Below are positions 48,686 through 63,996 of a stretch of 64,000 nt of DNA, piece by piece. The translations under genes were made by a program, and so were the position numbers. This DNA is from Diphasiastrum complanatum (taxonomy: Eukaryota; Streptophyta; Lycopodiopsida; Lycopodiales; Lycopodiaceae), in contig CM055100.1 of NCBI GenBank assembly GCA_029204225.1, positions 31,959,645-32,023,644 on the forward strand, in the 5' to 3' direction. How positions within the stretch are numbered: position 1 is the first letter of the stretch; every line of letters begins with the position of its first letter. The notes beneath the pieces are model-generated. The model ran no database searches. It was not told the origin of the DNA and saw only the letters and a program-made list of their open reading frames with translations.

Positions 48686-48706
48686 TTGTTACTTGCTAGT
48701 GTCGCC
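48686..48706 (-). other. Gypsy primer-binding site candidate
   Basis: Immediately inside the 5' LTR the element strand reads GGCGACACTAGCAAGTAAC. Position fits a tRNA primer site, but I could not assign the tRNA. Confidence 0.45.
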
Positions 48707-49184
48707 TGAAAATCCATGTTAGAGTAACTGAAATTCAGTAAGACGTGAAAAATGTGTGTGACACAAACAAAACAGTATCACAATCAATCACAAATCATAT
48801 AGAGTGTATTCGCACAAATGATAAGAAGTAATTCTGTGAAAGATAGCAGAGGGAAAGAATGCTCAAGCTATAGAAACTTGCTCTTCACTCTCTATTGATA
48901 CTCAGCTCTGCGTAGAAATGCGTCAGTACAATAGCACATAGTGTTGTCCTTATAGGAACGTTCTTCAATCTCAACGTCGTTTACAAACCGTCAAAATGTC
49001 AGTTCTGAACTGTTACTGCGTCTCTTCTAGAACGTCGCAACTTCTATTCTAAATATGAATTTACAAGGTGCAATAAGGCCTTTTCATGAATTTAGGCACT
49101 ATAGCACATTTACATATATAAAAATTGAAATTTTTTTACAATATATGACAAAAATTGGATAATGTGAGATCATGGGACTCCACA
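48707..49184 (-). repeat. Gypsy 5' LTR
   Basis: 478 bp with TG...CA ends on the plus strand (TGAAAATCC to ACTCCACA). Bases after 49184 (gccag) are the right target-site flank; the left flank is lost. Confidence 0.75.
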
Positions 49185-50815
49185 GCCAGATTGGACAGAG
49201 GCTATATTTTCCAAGAACTTAGAGCTCAATGGCCCTTGTCTGAATTCTTGATTAGGGAGGACTTCCTATTCTTGGACCATAAACTAGTGGTCTTAAAGCT
49301 TGAGGAAGCAAAACATTTTTAGAAATGCTCTTGGTTTAGGTTGGATCGTAAACTTGTTGAGGATGAAGAAGAGCAAGTAGCCATTCGAAACATCCTCTTA
49401 CGGGCTGGGAGAAGAAGTGGCTTAGCCACAAAAATCTGGATGGAGGCAACTAAAGAGATTCAACGGTGCTTAGACAAAGCTAGTAAGCGAATCTCAGGAA
49501 GAAGAGCAAAGGAAAGAGCATCCCTCTTTCAGGAGGTAGCAAACTTGGAAAGAAGAATTAAGGAGGGGGGGGACTGGCTGGAAACCACTCTCCTAGAGGA
49601 GAAGAGCAAATTGAGAGAGTTGGAAAGAAAAGAGATTAAGCACCTCCAAAATTTTATGAGATCTTGGTGGGCAGGAAAAGGGGACAAGCATGTTAAGGAT
49701 ACTTTCAAGGTCCTCAAAATCAAGTAGCAGATGGATCACTTTCCCTTGCTTTTAAATGAGCATGAGCAGTCAGCCAAGGATGAGAAAGAGAATGAAAGAA
49801 TTATCTTGGACTACTATAGGGGGCTGATGGGACAGCCATAAATAATTGACGAAGTAAAGAGAAGGGCAAGTCATGAAGTCCTAGCATGCATTCTGATGGT
49901 GGTTAAGGTGGAAGACAAAAAGACACTTGGAGAGGCCCTCATCGTGGAAGAGATTACTCAATCAATCCATGAATAAAAGCAGGGCAAAGCACCGGGAATA
50001 GATGGGCTAGGAACTGGGGGCTAGGGGCCGAATTCTACAAAAATTTTCAAGATGAAGTAGATACATTGCTTCTAAGGGTATGTGAAGAATCAATTAGAAA
50101 GGGGGCACTCCCAAAACTTATGAACCAGGGTATTATCAAGCTGATCCATAAGAAAGGACCTAGAAACCAGCTCAAAAATTGGAGGTCCATTATTATGCTC
50201 ACTACTAGATATAAGATTATTGCCAAGGCCTTAGTCAACACGATGAAAAGCAAAATGGCTGGCTGGGTAAAAGAGGAGCAAAAAGGCTCTGTAACTGGGA
50301 GACACATCCAGGAGGTCATATTCTCTTTGTGGGGAGGAATGAATCATGTAGAGAGGACAGGTCAGGAGTATATATTCCTGAAAGTGGACTTGGATAAGGC
50401 ATATGACTGGCTGGAGTGGGGATTCATAGCGGAGATGCTCAGGGCCATGGGTTTTGGAGCCAACTTCATTAAATTCATCCAAGTCTTATTGAAGGAGTCC
50501 TCAGCAAGAGTCATCCTCAATGGGAGACTAACAGAAGCCTTTGATCTTGGGAGATCCATTCACCAGGGATGCCCTTTAGGACCATATTTGTTTGTATTAG
50601 CCTCAGAAGCATTGGGGTATCTTCTCAAAAGCAGGATTGAGGATGGAAGAATTTAGTCAATTAGAGTCACAGAGGGGCTCACCTTATGTAACCAATCCTT
50701 CGTAGATGACCTGAATATTATTGTCAGGAATGATGAGAGATCAGTTGAGGAATCTCTTAAGTGTCTGGACCTTTTCTGTTCAGCCTCGGGTTTAGGGTAT
50801 CTCTCACTGGAGGGA
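49185..50815 (+). pseudogene. LINE endonuclease end and reverse transcriptase
   Basis: Right after the gypsy LTR the frame RLDRGYIFQELRAQWPLSEF matches the C-terminal end of LINE apurinic endonucleases. A Lys/Glu-rich connector follows (RKLVEDEEEQ..., WWAGKGDKHVK), then reverse transcriptase: IIKLIHKKGPRNQLKNWRSI, KEEQKGSVTGRHIQEVIFSL, KVDLDKAYDWLEWGF (first catalytic Asp), IHQGCPLGPYLFVLASEAL and FVDDLNIIV (YADD equivalent) near 50700. Stops at ~49320, 49725, 49840 and 50654 interrupt it, and it ends without C-terminal domain or poly(A) near 50815. The left part of the LINE is missing because the gypsy element inserted there and its other flank was rearranged. Confidence 0.85.
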
Positions 50816-51745
50816 CCTTGGGATTGGGACAGGGGAAGATGGAGAAAACGTACATGCATGCATGAAGTTTGATCTCCATGAAGCAAGATCTTGAGTGAAA
50901 ATTCTAGGTTTGCGAGTGTTCTTGCATCCCAATTGTCTTCTAGCTTCAAATTGGCTAATGATTGCTTGTTTTGAGTGATTTCTTGGACCATATGTGAGAA
51001 TTTCATGTATGGAAAGTATAGGCCACGTGTGAGTGCATCCACTTTGGAATTTTGTAGCAAACCCTTCTTTGATCCATTTAGCCCAAGTAGACATTTGTTG
51101 GAAAGAGCATCAAGTGTATATTGGGAAGACCAAGCCCCAAGGGTTGTTGATGTATGGATCGAATGTTTGAGGGTAGGTAGGTGTGCCCACCTGGTATTTT
51201 TTGGATATTTATGGTATGCCCTTGATCTTGAGTGTTATGTCCAAAATTGAAAGGTTCTCTCAATTCTAGTCGAGTGACAAGGATCTAGGACATTGTTTGT
51301 TGTCGAATCTTTTCAAATCCATTCCAGCTCTAAAGAGTTAGATTCATTGGGTTTTGTGGAGTCCAATAGGGGTGATTGGATCTGAATTTGGTGTGGTTTG
51401 GTGCAAATTTGTTGTGCTTTGATTTTGGTGATCAAGGCAAGGCCTAATTTCTAATTGACTAAATTTTGGTGTGATGTGATTCCTATGTTTATGGTCTATA
51501 TCTTTTTTAGATCTTTCTAGATTTTTGATGTGTTAATATCCAGTGTTTTGAGTGTCACAAATTCATTTGTGTGTGTACTTTGTGTACAAGAAAAGCTTTG
51601 GGTGAAGATTGATTCTAGGATTTGTGAGTGAGATCTTGTGTAGATCTTTGATTTGTTCAAGTTTAGGCTTTTGGGAATGACAAAATCACTTTGTAGAGTC
51701 ATTTCACAACCTTTTACTTTGTGTACATTTTTCATCTGTCTCATC
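50816..51745. other. No gene seen; probable leader of a copia stub
   Basis: No frame with recognisable product. Composition resembles copia leaders elsewhere in the window, but no primer-binding site was found. Confidence 0.35.
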
Positions 51746-52096
51746 ATGGCATCAATAAGGGGGTTACCTACTGGAGGCAAGTGAAAGGTTGAATTCCTTC
51801 AACTATTCTATTTGGAAGGTTAGGATGGAATCTATTTTGGTGCTTCAAGGCATTATGGATATTGTGCGTGGAAATGAGGAGGAGCCTCAAGTGCATCAAG
51901 AATCCATAACGTTTAAGAAAAGAGCAAGGTTGGCTCTCCATTGCATAAAATTGAATGTGTTTGAGAGAAATTGGGCATGTTTCTCGGCCAAGGAGGTTGG
52001 GATACTTTGCAAGCTATTTATGAGTCTAAAAACACTTTTAAAATCCTCATTATTAGAAAAAAAAATCCTTCGAAAAATATTGAATTGTACTTAATA
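51746..52096 (+). pseudogene. Copia gag stub
   Basis: The ATG at 51746 is followed, after a one-base shift, by LLEASERLNSFNYSIWKVRM and ESILVLQGIMDIV, FKKRARLALHCIKLNV, the N-terminal part of a copia-1-like Gag. Similarity fades after KEVGILCKL with frame errors and a stop at ~52096. Confidence 0.75.
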
Positions 52097-55000
52097 TGAA
52101 GTTGTACCATGTTCAAAGATTAAAATTGTTGTAGTCTAAACTGTAAGTCAACTTCTTTAAAAAAAATGTTGAGCCGCGGATGATTTATTTCATTCTTTGC
52201 TTTGGTGTGAGAATAAGGCATACTAGTTGGGCTTTTGAAAAAATTTCAGTATAGAAGAAGTTGGCATGATTTTGACATAATTGGACTTTAAATTGGTTGC
52301 ACACCATCATGTGTAGTCTTGTCTTGAGTGTTTGCTAAATTTGGAACACAAAAAGTATTGCTTCTTATGAATCCTAAACTCGCAAAACTCGCAAAATACT
52401 TACTTGCAAATTGCCAAGGCCCCTTGTAGTGGACATTTGAATATGCAAAGTTTGTCTTAAATTCATTGTAGAAAATAAATGTTTTTGTTCTTTGAAACCA
52501 TCATCTTCATGACTATTTGTTTATGTACTTGATCTTCTTTGTGTTTTGATTTTTTATTGCATTAGGAGACTAAATTAATTATAGTTCATAAAGTTGCAAA
52601 TTTTATGCATGAATTGAAAAAAATGTTGTAATTAGCTTGAGAGAGTATCCATAGTGCTCAAGATAGCATTATGCCAATCTTATAAGATCTCTCAGATGCT
52701 TTAAGGTGGATGATTGGATATTGTTAGAATTCTAGAAGATTATAAGACTATGAGTACAAGGAAGCATTATAAGTTGTCTACTAGCTATTTCAGACTACAA
52801 AATAACTTGGTTCTTTAGCTTGTTAACTTGATCTTTAGGGTAAATCCATAGCTCAATCCAATATTTCATGTATCTTGTTAGAGATTGAGTTTACATAAAG
52901 TTGATACACTTGGTTTGGAAAAAGTCTAACCCAATTGGAGGATTTGTCATTTAGTGTGCCTCTGAAAAGTAGAAAACACTTTGGACAGGAGTTAACAATG
53001 ACAAATCATTATATCTCTAAGGTTGGACTGAGGACAATAATTGTAAGCGAAGAATCAAAATCATATAAAAGAAATTTTCCAATTCTCACTTTGTGGATAG
53101 AAGCAGTTCACGTGTCTCAATATGCTGGTCAAGGACATATTTAATTAACAACTTGAAATTCGACTTTATATGAAATAGGTCAAAATCCTAAAAAAATAGT
53201 AACCCTTTAACAATTTTGTCACATTTGTACAAGAACATACTTTTTTGAGTAAAATTTTTTCTGATTCAAAATAAAAATTAATACAAAAACTTGCATTTTG
53301 ATTGAAAAAATGAGTACAACATGTCCAAAAAAAAACTTTTTTTATTAAAACCTAGAAAATAAAAGACGTTCATCATGTGAACAAAATACATAAAATTTCT
53401 TGGTTTTTTTCAAAGCGTAAATAAACTTCTTAAAAGTAACTCGTAGAATGCATTCAATGTTGGTTATGCTAAACACAAAATTTTGAAACAACGATGCTTT
53501 TCAGAATTCACATTCCAAGGAGTTTTCACTAGCTCCTCTCAAGTCAGTGCTTGATATGTTGTCAAGGCTCTCCTTTTCAACTCACTCATCTTCTTCATCA
53601 AAGTTTGCTAGTAGATTCTCATCTGAGTCAGCATCCAATTTTGACAAAAGTTTTTGCATTGCGGCTTTGCTCCATTGATGCCAAATTGAAGATAATTGAT
53701 GTGCACTTAGCCCAAGATGTTCTTGTAAAATAAATATGTTCATTTTCATAGACTATTCATCATTGCCAACTCAAAATTAAAAGCATCCACATCCACATCT
53801 TGAACTTTTGGCTGATTTTTTGCATGCTTTCTTTTGTCCTTTAGATCTAATTGCAACATTTCTAATGCATGCCTTTCTAAGAAAACATTTTTTGAAGTGA
53901 TTCGCATCCAAGACACACATACAATATTTGTTTGTCATTGCTCTGAATGAAGCCAAATACCCTAGCAATCCAAAATGGATGATTTTCACTATATTTTAAA
54001 GCTAAAAGTGCAATGAGACTCCCTACATTAATTTCATTGAGATTATCGAACCATTTAGTTTTGGAGGCTTTTATAGTTTGATGACTTTTTCAAGAATCCA
54101 AATAAATTTCTTGCTCTTCATTTTTCACAAGGGATAAATATATAGTATGTTGTAGAATAATTAGGGACATTGTTTGATTTTTATTTTCTCTAGCAATATT
54201 ATCAAGTTGCAAGTAGAGACTCTCGGGAAGGCTACTACCAAATTCAACTATTGATTTAATATGAATTATAAAATGGTCAAGTTTGGATCATTTCAAACGT
54301 TGGGATAGTTGAAATACACTTTAGACTACAAAGTATCATTTTATAAGAGTTCCAACCAAATGAACTTGAATGAAATTTGCTTCATTTTTGTGGAAGAGAA
54401 CATAAATTATCTTTTTCTGCTTTGTTATGGAATTTCTCCTTGAGCTTTTTCTTTTTTTAAGATTTGCATCATGAGCTTGTGAAGGACTTATTGCCCATTA
54501 AAGTTTCTCTTCTTAAATGTTTTTATCTTTGGGGACTACACGCTAAATTTGCTTTCTTGAGGTGACCGTGGTTGAATCATTCACTATGGCAATTTTTTTG
54601 GCATACTTGAAGCCAAACACATTTTGATGGCATTCATATTGATAGTGGGCCAATTATCTTGATATAAATAACAACTTGGCCAAATTTTAAGCCAATGTCA
54701 AGATTTTTTAAAGCTAGGTGAAAGTTGGATGTATGTATCCAAACACCAACTTCCCATTTGCCAAGAGATAAGCTTTTGATATTTTTAAGCATCCATAAGC
54801 ATGTAAGCTTTTTTGGAAATTCTCCTAAGAAGTATTCCAAGTAGTAAGGTGGGGCACCATGATGATACCTGACCTCTAAAATCATCAATTATGATTATAT
54901 ATGAAAACTAAAAGAGTATAGGACAGCGTAAAAGAGAGGTTCATGGCTATCAAACTTTATAAAGCAATCAAACTCAAACCTATGCTTGTTGGGGCCTCTG

Positions 55001-55403
55001 AGGTGAAGACTATTAAATGCTTTTTCTTTGATTTTCATTCACAAGTGTGACTAGCTAGTTTTAGATTGATATTGGCCAAACAAGTTTGTTGTATTCTTGG
55101 AAGTTGGCATTTTTGTCTTCTTCTAGAATTGTGGTTCATGATAAAAAGTTCTACTTTGCGGAGGATTTAAAGCTCAACAATAGCGTGTTCTTTTATGATA
55201 GCGATCCTTTGCCTTCTTCAACAATTTTATTGGAAGAAGCATGTAAAGGTTTTATAATATCTCTTTTAGAGAAGCATCATGAAAGCAAAATTATGTTGAT
55301 TTGGGATTGATATGTTGTAAGCTTCTTTTTTTTTACTGTTGAAAGCTATCTAATCATTCTAGGATGACCAATTGTTTTTTTTATTGGTCTTATGTTTTAG
55401 ATC
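52097..55403. other. No gene seen; AT-rich
   Basis: Only short frames (52935-53144, 53551-53733, 54634-54888, 55086-55310) without recognisable motifs. Confidence 0.45.
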
Positions 55404-55535
55404 TTGTGGGGAGGGAAGGATTGGCTCCGAGGCCCTTCCGCCCCGGAAGGGTCTGAGGTCGAGGGCGGAGGCCGAGGCCGTAGGCCCTTTCATGGGCAGA
55501 AGGGCTCGAGGAGCCGGGCTTTCCCGGATGTAATC
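55404..55535. other. GC-rich island with hairpin
   Basis: About 130 bp of GC-rich sequence in an AT-rich setting. CCCTTCC/GGAAGGG form a 7-bp stem around GCCCC (near 55433-55451), and GGCCGAGGCCG repeats follow. Confidence 0.65.
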
Positions 55536-55572
55536 TCATTTTTTATTTTCTATTTTTTTCATAAATTTTTTT

Positions 55573-55675
55573 TACATGCACATTCCGGCGGAAGGTGCAT
55601 GTTAATTTTTTTCACATGCACCTTCTGCCCACATTCTCCTCTACAAAATGTGCATGTAAATTTATCTCAAAATTT
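55573..55675. repeat. Nested inverted repeats of ACATGCAC
   Basis: ACATGCACATTCC (55574-55586) pairs with GGAAGGTGCATGT (55590-55602), and a second ACATGCACC...GTGCATGT pair follows (~55615-55669). The four copies alternate in orientation. Confidence 0.75.
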
Positions 55676-56084
55676 TTTGCAAAGATCCCTCCTGGTGTGC
55701 TGCCACCATTTCCTTTTTTTAAAAATAAAAAATGGGATTAAGTTTGGCATAGTATTTTGTAGGAGAATTTCTTATTGAAGAATTTTGTTGATGATTGATA
55801 ACGACTGTCTCATTTTGATAGTTTAATTAGGCATGTACCTCTATTTTTAGTGTAATACAATAAAAATGTACAAAACATCATCTTTTTATTATTTCAATGT
55901 CGGCACGACTAGTCCAAAGAAATGTACTTCTTGATAGCACTATCTTTATAGCTCCACATTATGTCCATAGATAGATGGTATGATATTGATGGGTTTTTTT
56001 TTTATCACTTTGAGGTTTGGAATTTGATTCACTATGTCACATAAGAAAATGGGAGATAACAAAAAGAAAGGAAAAGATGCAATA

Positions 56085-56375
56085 TGAGCTCTCCAACTCA
56101 CTCAAGGACCAAGGGACAATTCTCAATATCCAAGGGCGAGGTTACGTAGTTTTGTTTTTATAGTGGTATTACTTTACAATAGCATCATCATGCACAACAT
56201 GTACATTGTACATCCCAAGTAGGTAATTGCACTTTCATATGTATGAGCTCTAACTCAAGGAGCAACATGGAGGTTTAAATTTGCAAGGGCATGTTTACAT
56301 AGTTTTGCTTTTGCAATGGTATTTACTTTGCACTAGCATCATCGTGCACAACATGTACATTTTACATCCCAAGTG
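56085..56375. repeat. Diverged tandem duplication (~160-bp unit)
   Basis: Units start at GAGCTCT near 56086 and 56247. Shared blocks include TAGTTTTG, GCATCATCRTGCACAACATG and TACATCCCAAGT. Confidence 0.75.
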
Positions 56376-57500
56376 GACCATGCAAAGTAGCACAAGGCTC
56401 CAAATGGTAATGGTTTTTGCATTGGGACATGCACCTTCGTGGGACCATGTTTTGATCCAAGTGCTATATCTCAAACGTCCTGCACCTTTGTAGAAGCATG
56501 TTTCACTCTTATCCAAGTCATTCAAGTGTAGAGGACTTTCTTCAAAGGTACTCTTAAAAGGTAGCAGATGTAATGACTATTTGGAGTGTAATTTGTTCAG
56601 GGGGCATTGAATTATTTGTGGTCAATATAGATATGCAATAGTTGCATTTTGCAAGGCTCCCCAAAAGAAAAAACACTTGAGTTGTGATAATAATCGTATA
56701 AGAAGTCTGAAACTACTTTCACTAAATGCTCTATGTAGCTAAGAGTTTTTTTTAATACATTCTTTGAGCTAAATGAGAACGTGTCAAAAAATTCACCCAC
56801 CAAGTAAATTATAAAAATTCTTAAGAGAAATATTGAATGACACTTATGGCCTATAGAAATATTATAATGTTTGAAACTTCTTAACTATTTTGGTGAATCA
56901 TCTTTTAATAGAGGACATTTGGTGAAAATTAATTGCAGCACATCTTATTTTGGGTAAGAGGAAGTAACATTACTACTTTGATGGCAGTTGTGAGGGTCAT
57001 TTGAAATGCAATAACTCACTATACTTTTCAAATTGGTCCCTTTGACCAATACAAGTAATTGAGAAGACCATTAAGTAAACACAAAATGTTCTATGTAACT
57101 CTCTAGAAGAATACAAACAAAATTGGGCTCTAACTTATTGAATCATTTTTTAATATTATATACAAAAGAAAAAATGATCAACAACATGCTTAAAATAGAT
57201 ACTAATAGGTTCATTGCATTTAAAGCCTTGACCCAACATTTGTGAATCACAATTTTAATACCACATTTTTGGTTTTTATTTAAGTCCATAATAGATTCTT
57301 TAGTTGCACAACCATATCTTTCTTACCCTTAATTGTATAACATCACAAACATGCGATTTTAATGTTGTGTTGATCCCATATTTGGTTAGCAAACAAATAA
57401 ACACACTTAAGAAGATTATTAAAACTATTTAAAGCTCAAACTTATTTATTAACAAAGAGCCTCTAATATAACCTTTGATAATGGTAAGTTGGTGAACACA
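56376..57500. other. No gene seen; AT-rich
   Basis: Short unsupported frames only. Confidence 0.45.
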
Positions 57501-57532
57501 CACACCCCCCCCCCCCAAAAAAAAAAAAAAAA
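57501..57532. repeat. Poly(C)-poly(A) tract
   Basis: A CACACAC lead, about 13 C, then about 15 A. Confidence 0.9.
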
Positions 57533-57543
57533 TTTCGGAGTTA

Positions 57544-59689
<2,146 letters not shown>

Positions 59690-61552
59690 GTAGAAGGAAG
59701 AAAGAAGATGCTACTTCATTTAAAGGCATTTTTGTTGGCTATAGTGATTGTAATGAGGGGTATAGGATTTATGATCCTATTTCTAAGAAAGTTAAAGTAA
59801 TAGAGATGTGCTCTTTGATGAATCTCATTATGCCAAAGTGAATGAGAGCTCATCTCACTCACATGTTGTCAAAGATCTTGCAAAGGCCGAGGAGGAGCTT
59901 CAAGATGATGAAGACTTTGAGGATCCATCTCAAGATCCGAGAAGGACAAGGAGGTCTAAAAGGCACATGGTCGAGCCATCTAGGCTCACCTATATTTACG
60001 CTTGAAGAGCCATCTTGTTTTGAAGATGCTATCAAGTCACACTCTTGGGAAAATGCTATGCAAGTTGAGTTTGATGTTTTGATGGAAAATCAAACTTGGG
60101 AACTTGTGAATCTTCCATATGGGAAGAAACCACTTTCTTTTAAGTGGATTTATAGATTGAAGTACAATAAAGATGGATCCACTAATAAGTACAAAGCAAT
60201 ACTTCTAGCAAAAGGTTTTTTGCAAACTAAAGGTAGATTATAATGAAAATTTTGCTCATGTTGCTAAGCTTGTCACTATAAGGATGATCGTTTGTCTTGC
60301 TACTTCTTTCAAATGGGATCCTTTCCAACTTGATGTGACTAATGCTTTCCTAAATGGATTCTTGGAAGAAGAGATCTATATATTGCAACCTGAGGGCTTC
60401 ATCAAGGCCGGGAGATGAAGACAAAGTTTGCTACTTGAAGAAGAGTCTTTATGGACTCAAGCAAGCACCTAGAGCTTGGTACTCTAGGTTGCACAACTAG
60501 TTTTATTCTATTGGTTTTGTGATAAGGTCTTATGAGCCTTCATTGTATGTCAAATGTAATGATGGCAAGATCATTATTATGGTTTTGTATGTTGATGATA
60601 TTTTTCTCACAAGAAATGATCTTGATGGCATAAGAGATGTCAAGTTAGCTTTGTCATAAGAATTCAAGATGGTAGATCTAGGACTTCTTAAGTTTATACT
60701 TGGAATAGAAGTCTCTAGAAGTAGTGATTTTACTTTCATTAGTCAATCAAAGTATGCTAATTCCATCTTAGAAATCTTAAAATGAAATATTTTATAGGAA
60801 TTGACACCCCTATGGAGCAAGTTGTGAAAATTTCTATTGATGGTGATGAAGCATCCTTTGAGGACATCACACTCTATAGAAAGCTTATTGGCTCCTTGAT
60901 CTATTTGAAAATCACTAGACCTAATCTAAGCTTTATTGTAAGCAAGTTGAGTCAATATATGCAAGGTCCTTTAGTATGTCATTGGAAAAGCGCCAAAAGA
61001 GTGCTTAGATGCATCTACTAGAACTTTTGGCATTGTCGATCAAGGGACTAATTTGTACTTGAGAGCATACTCGGACTCGGATTTTGCAGGTGATAAGATG
61101 GATAGAAACTCCATAAGTGCCTTTGCTACATTCCTATGTGGAAGAGTTATATCTTGGCTTTCAAAAAAGCAAGATACCATCTCTATATCCTCTTGTGAAG
61201 CCGAGTATAAAGCATTGACATCATCCACCAAGGAGATTCTATGGCTCAAAAGACTTCTGAAGGAGCTTCATGTGATCAAGGCCGAGGAAATTCCATGCAT
61301 TTATTTTGATAATCAAGCATCAAAACAACTTGCCACCAATCCTATCTTCCATGCTCGAACCAAGCACATCGAGATTGCACATCATTTTGTAAGGGAGAAG
61401 GTGCAAGCTACGGAGATCAAACTTCTTCATGTGTCATCATCCGAATGTTTTGCTGATATATTGACTAAACCATTGCAAAAGGATTCATTTATGAAGTTAA
61501 GATATGCACTTGCTGTTGTAGATAGATGTACACTAGATTTGCCAAGCTAGAT
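59690..61552 (+). pseudogene. Copia pol 3' half (integrase end, reverse transcriptase, RNase H)
   Basis: Begins in the integrase C-terminal region (KEDATSFKGIFVGYSDCNEG), then the linker (RRTRRSKRHMVEPSRLTYI), reverse transcriptase (LEEPSCFEDAIKSHSWENAM, FKWIYRLKYNKDGSTNKYKA, frameshift at ~60240, VYVDDIFLT-like box near 60588) and RNase H (SDSDFAGDKMDRNSISAFAT, SSCEAEYKALTSSTKE, DNQASKQLATNP, FADILTKPLQKD) to a natural stop. Frameshifts near 59805, 60240, 60415, 60658 and 61020 inactivate it. Upstream gag, protease and integrase core are absent. Confidence 0.85.
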
Positions 61553-62388
61553 TTTGAGGAGGAGTCTTGAAATTGTCAAATTCTAGCTTTTAGATCTAAG
61601 TTCATTTGTACATAACTAATCCCACACGTGTGGAGCCTGTTCCCATGTGTCAATGGTAGTCATAAATGCATCTACATTTAGTTAGATTGAAGTTGTCTTT
61701 ATTGACTCAAGTGTGAACTCGTAGAAAGCTAGTCAAGTATAAAATTGCCACTTGGCATCATTTTATTGATTGGTCAAGTATTCCCATGTGAATGAGACAT
61801 GGTTCCTACGTGTGAGAGGCTATTCCCACATGTGGAAAGATCAGTGGCTTATCTTAGGAGTAAGTTTTGTAAGCTCCTATAATTTAGAAAAATCACCTCA
61901 AATCAAGCAAAATCATGGTGAAAGTTAGAAGTCAAAGAGTTGGGGGCTTATCTTGCATTTATTGGTTGATCTAGATGATGTGGGATTCCCCACACATGCC
62001 AGACCTGATGAGTCAACATACCAAGCTAAAATGTACTCGATCTATATAGATCATCATTGTAAATAATCCAATCTTGATGAGAGATCTTGATTTTGAGAAA
62101 AAACCTGTTATTTTCATTATTTGTGTTGTGATTTCTTGCATTGAATGCTATCAATAGGTACTGATCTTCAATCCCTGCTCCAGTGACATAGTTTCACATG
62201 TGTGAGACAACTCTTGAGTTGTTTTGATCATTTGTCAAGTTGTTCTTTCTAGTTAGATGCAATTTTTGATCAAGATCTAAATCTAGACATTAGATTTGTG
62301 ATTGATCTATCTAATTAGCACCCAAAACCTCTTGCGGATCAATTGTAGTTCCAATTAAGATCCAAAATTCAATAAATTCAATACTTGA
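61551..62388 (+). repeat. Purine tract and 3' LTR after the copia pol
   Basis: ATTTTGAGGAGGAG (61551-61564) is the purine tract; the following TCTTGAAATTGTC is the LTR start with an altered first bases. CACACGTGTG occurs at 61623-61632, and variants at ~61811 and ~62192. A TATAAAA-like sequence is at ~61739. The right end is approximate. Confidence 0.55.
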
Positions 62389-62583
62389 TCACATGACGAG
62401 CTTTGCCCTCCTATCATACCTCAATTGATCTTGAGGTGCTAAAGGTCTCTCCTCCACAACTGCAACAAGATTCATCAACTCATTCATTTCCAATAAGGAC
62501 TCCATCCTCACCTTCCAAGTTGAATAAATGCTTGAGATAAGCCCATCATTGCTCTCTAACATGATACCACTTGTTGTTGCCAT
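62389..62583 (-). pseudogene. Copia gag N-terminal stub, reversed
   Basis: The minus-strand ATG at 62583 opens MATTSGIMLESNDGLISSIY and STWKVRMESLLEMNELMNLV, which resemble the first ~60 residues of the copia Gags here; it stops at 62389 next to the LTR of the plus-strand copia. It belongs to a different element; its leader may lie in 62584-63400. Confidence 0.7.
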
Positions 62584-63984
62584 GTTGCAATGATTGATGA
62601 ATCTCCTTCAAACCAATTCCAATGCACTTAGGACTCACTTGAATCTTCAACAAATAAAATCAAGAACAAATCACAAAGATTTGGAACTACACAAATGTCT
62701 TTCTCTCTCAAACTAGTCAACAAGCACATAGAATTGAATAATCTTGATCAACTAATGATCACAAAGCAATAGAATGAATCTTGAACCTAAAGGATCTTAA
62801 AAACACAACACTCTTGAAAAGGTTAGAAACCTTTGCCACAAGAGATCATATTCAAACTTTGAGATTTCACAAAAATTCATACTACTAAAAAAATCACAAT
62901 CTATATGCAAAACTAGCAAACTTGATATAGACTCTAGAAAAATGGCACATTCACCACAAGACAGGACTTTTACAACAATGATTTAATCACTAGAATAAAA
63001 AATTGGCTACTTTTGACCTAAAATTCACATATGATATCAAAGATTCACTTTCTACACAAGAAATTATTAGATCTGATCAAAATTCCACTCTTTCTCTTAC
63101 TAGAATTGGTGGCGCCCAAAAATAGCAATAGATTTGGCACTATCTCAGGTCCATTAATGTCATAAATGAATATATGATCCTTACCTAAATTGGGTGCACA
63201 ATCACATCTCATCAACAATCTAGAAATCTCAATATATGCATGCTAGATTAGGAAAAATTATGCACAAACACTCATGAAACCTAAGATCCAATTAGGTACC
63301 GGTCTGATCCATACAACATCAGCTATACTCTATCCTTCACACATGTGGAACCATGCACAACAAGTTTGCTGGAAAATGAACTTCACTTTCCTTCATCCCT
63401 GAATACTTCCACGAGCAAAAAATGCAAAGGCGGCTGCAAGTATAGTTTGTTCAAATAGAAGCAGATAGCTGCAACTAATCAGCGCCTAAGCGTAGTCCCT
63501 TTGTTACAAGACCAACTTAAAAGAAAATGTATGAAAGAATATATATTTTCTCTACCAATAGACAAAAGTTTTTGTAGTTAGATATGCGGCAGACTATAAA
63601 CTCTCCTTTAAGTTTTCATAAAGCAATAGATCATTTTTCTATCAGATTTGTGCTATGTATGCATGAATACAAGTATTATTTATGTGAACATTGTTACTCT
63701 GATGAATGAATCATATTGTCTTCTCAATCAGTAGATAGCTACATGGTTGCAAAATCCAAAGACGAGGTATCAAAAACTAACTGGCGTTTTCGCACTTTTT
63801 GCATTCTCTCTCTTCAAGATTTTTGCATTTTTTTTAGAACTAAAATGTGCTTACGTGCGTAGAATTCACGCAGTTTTGCATTTTTTCGCCTTCCAAAAAC
63901 TGTGACAATTGTAGAATGATGCATGCTTTTGCATCCTTAAATTTGTTAGCTGTAGTTGAGGTAGGGACAAGCAGTTCGCTTCAG
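62584..63984. other. No gene seen; probable copia leader/LTR sequence
   Basis: The left part is probably the leader of the reversed gag stub, with a CACACATGTG palindrome variant near 63339. The right part (from roughly 63400) is probably the 5' LTR of an element continuing beyond the window. Confidence 0.35.
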
Positions 63985-63996
63985 TGGTATCAAAGC
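63985..63996 (+). other. Primer-binding site at the right edge
   Basis: TGGTATCAAAGC, one base from the Met-tRNA primer site seen three times in this window, preceded by TTCAG. It suggests the 5' end of another copia element running off the window. Confidence 0.6.
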
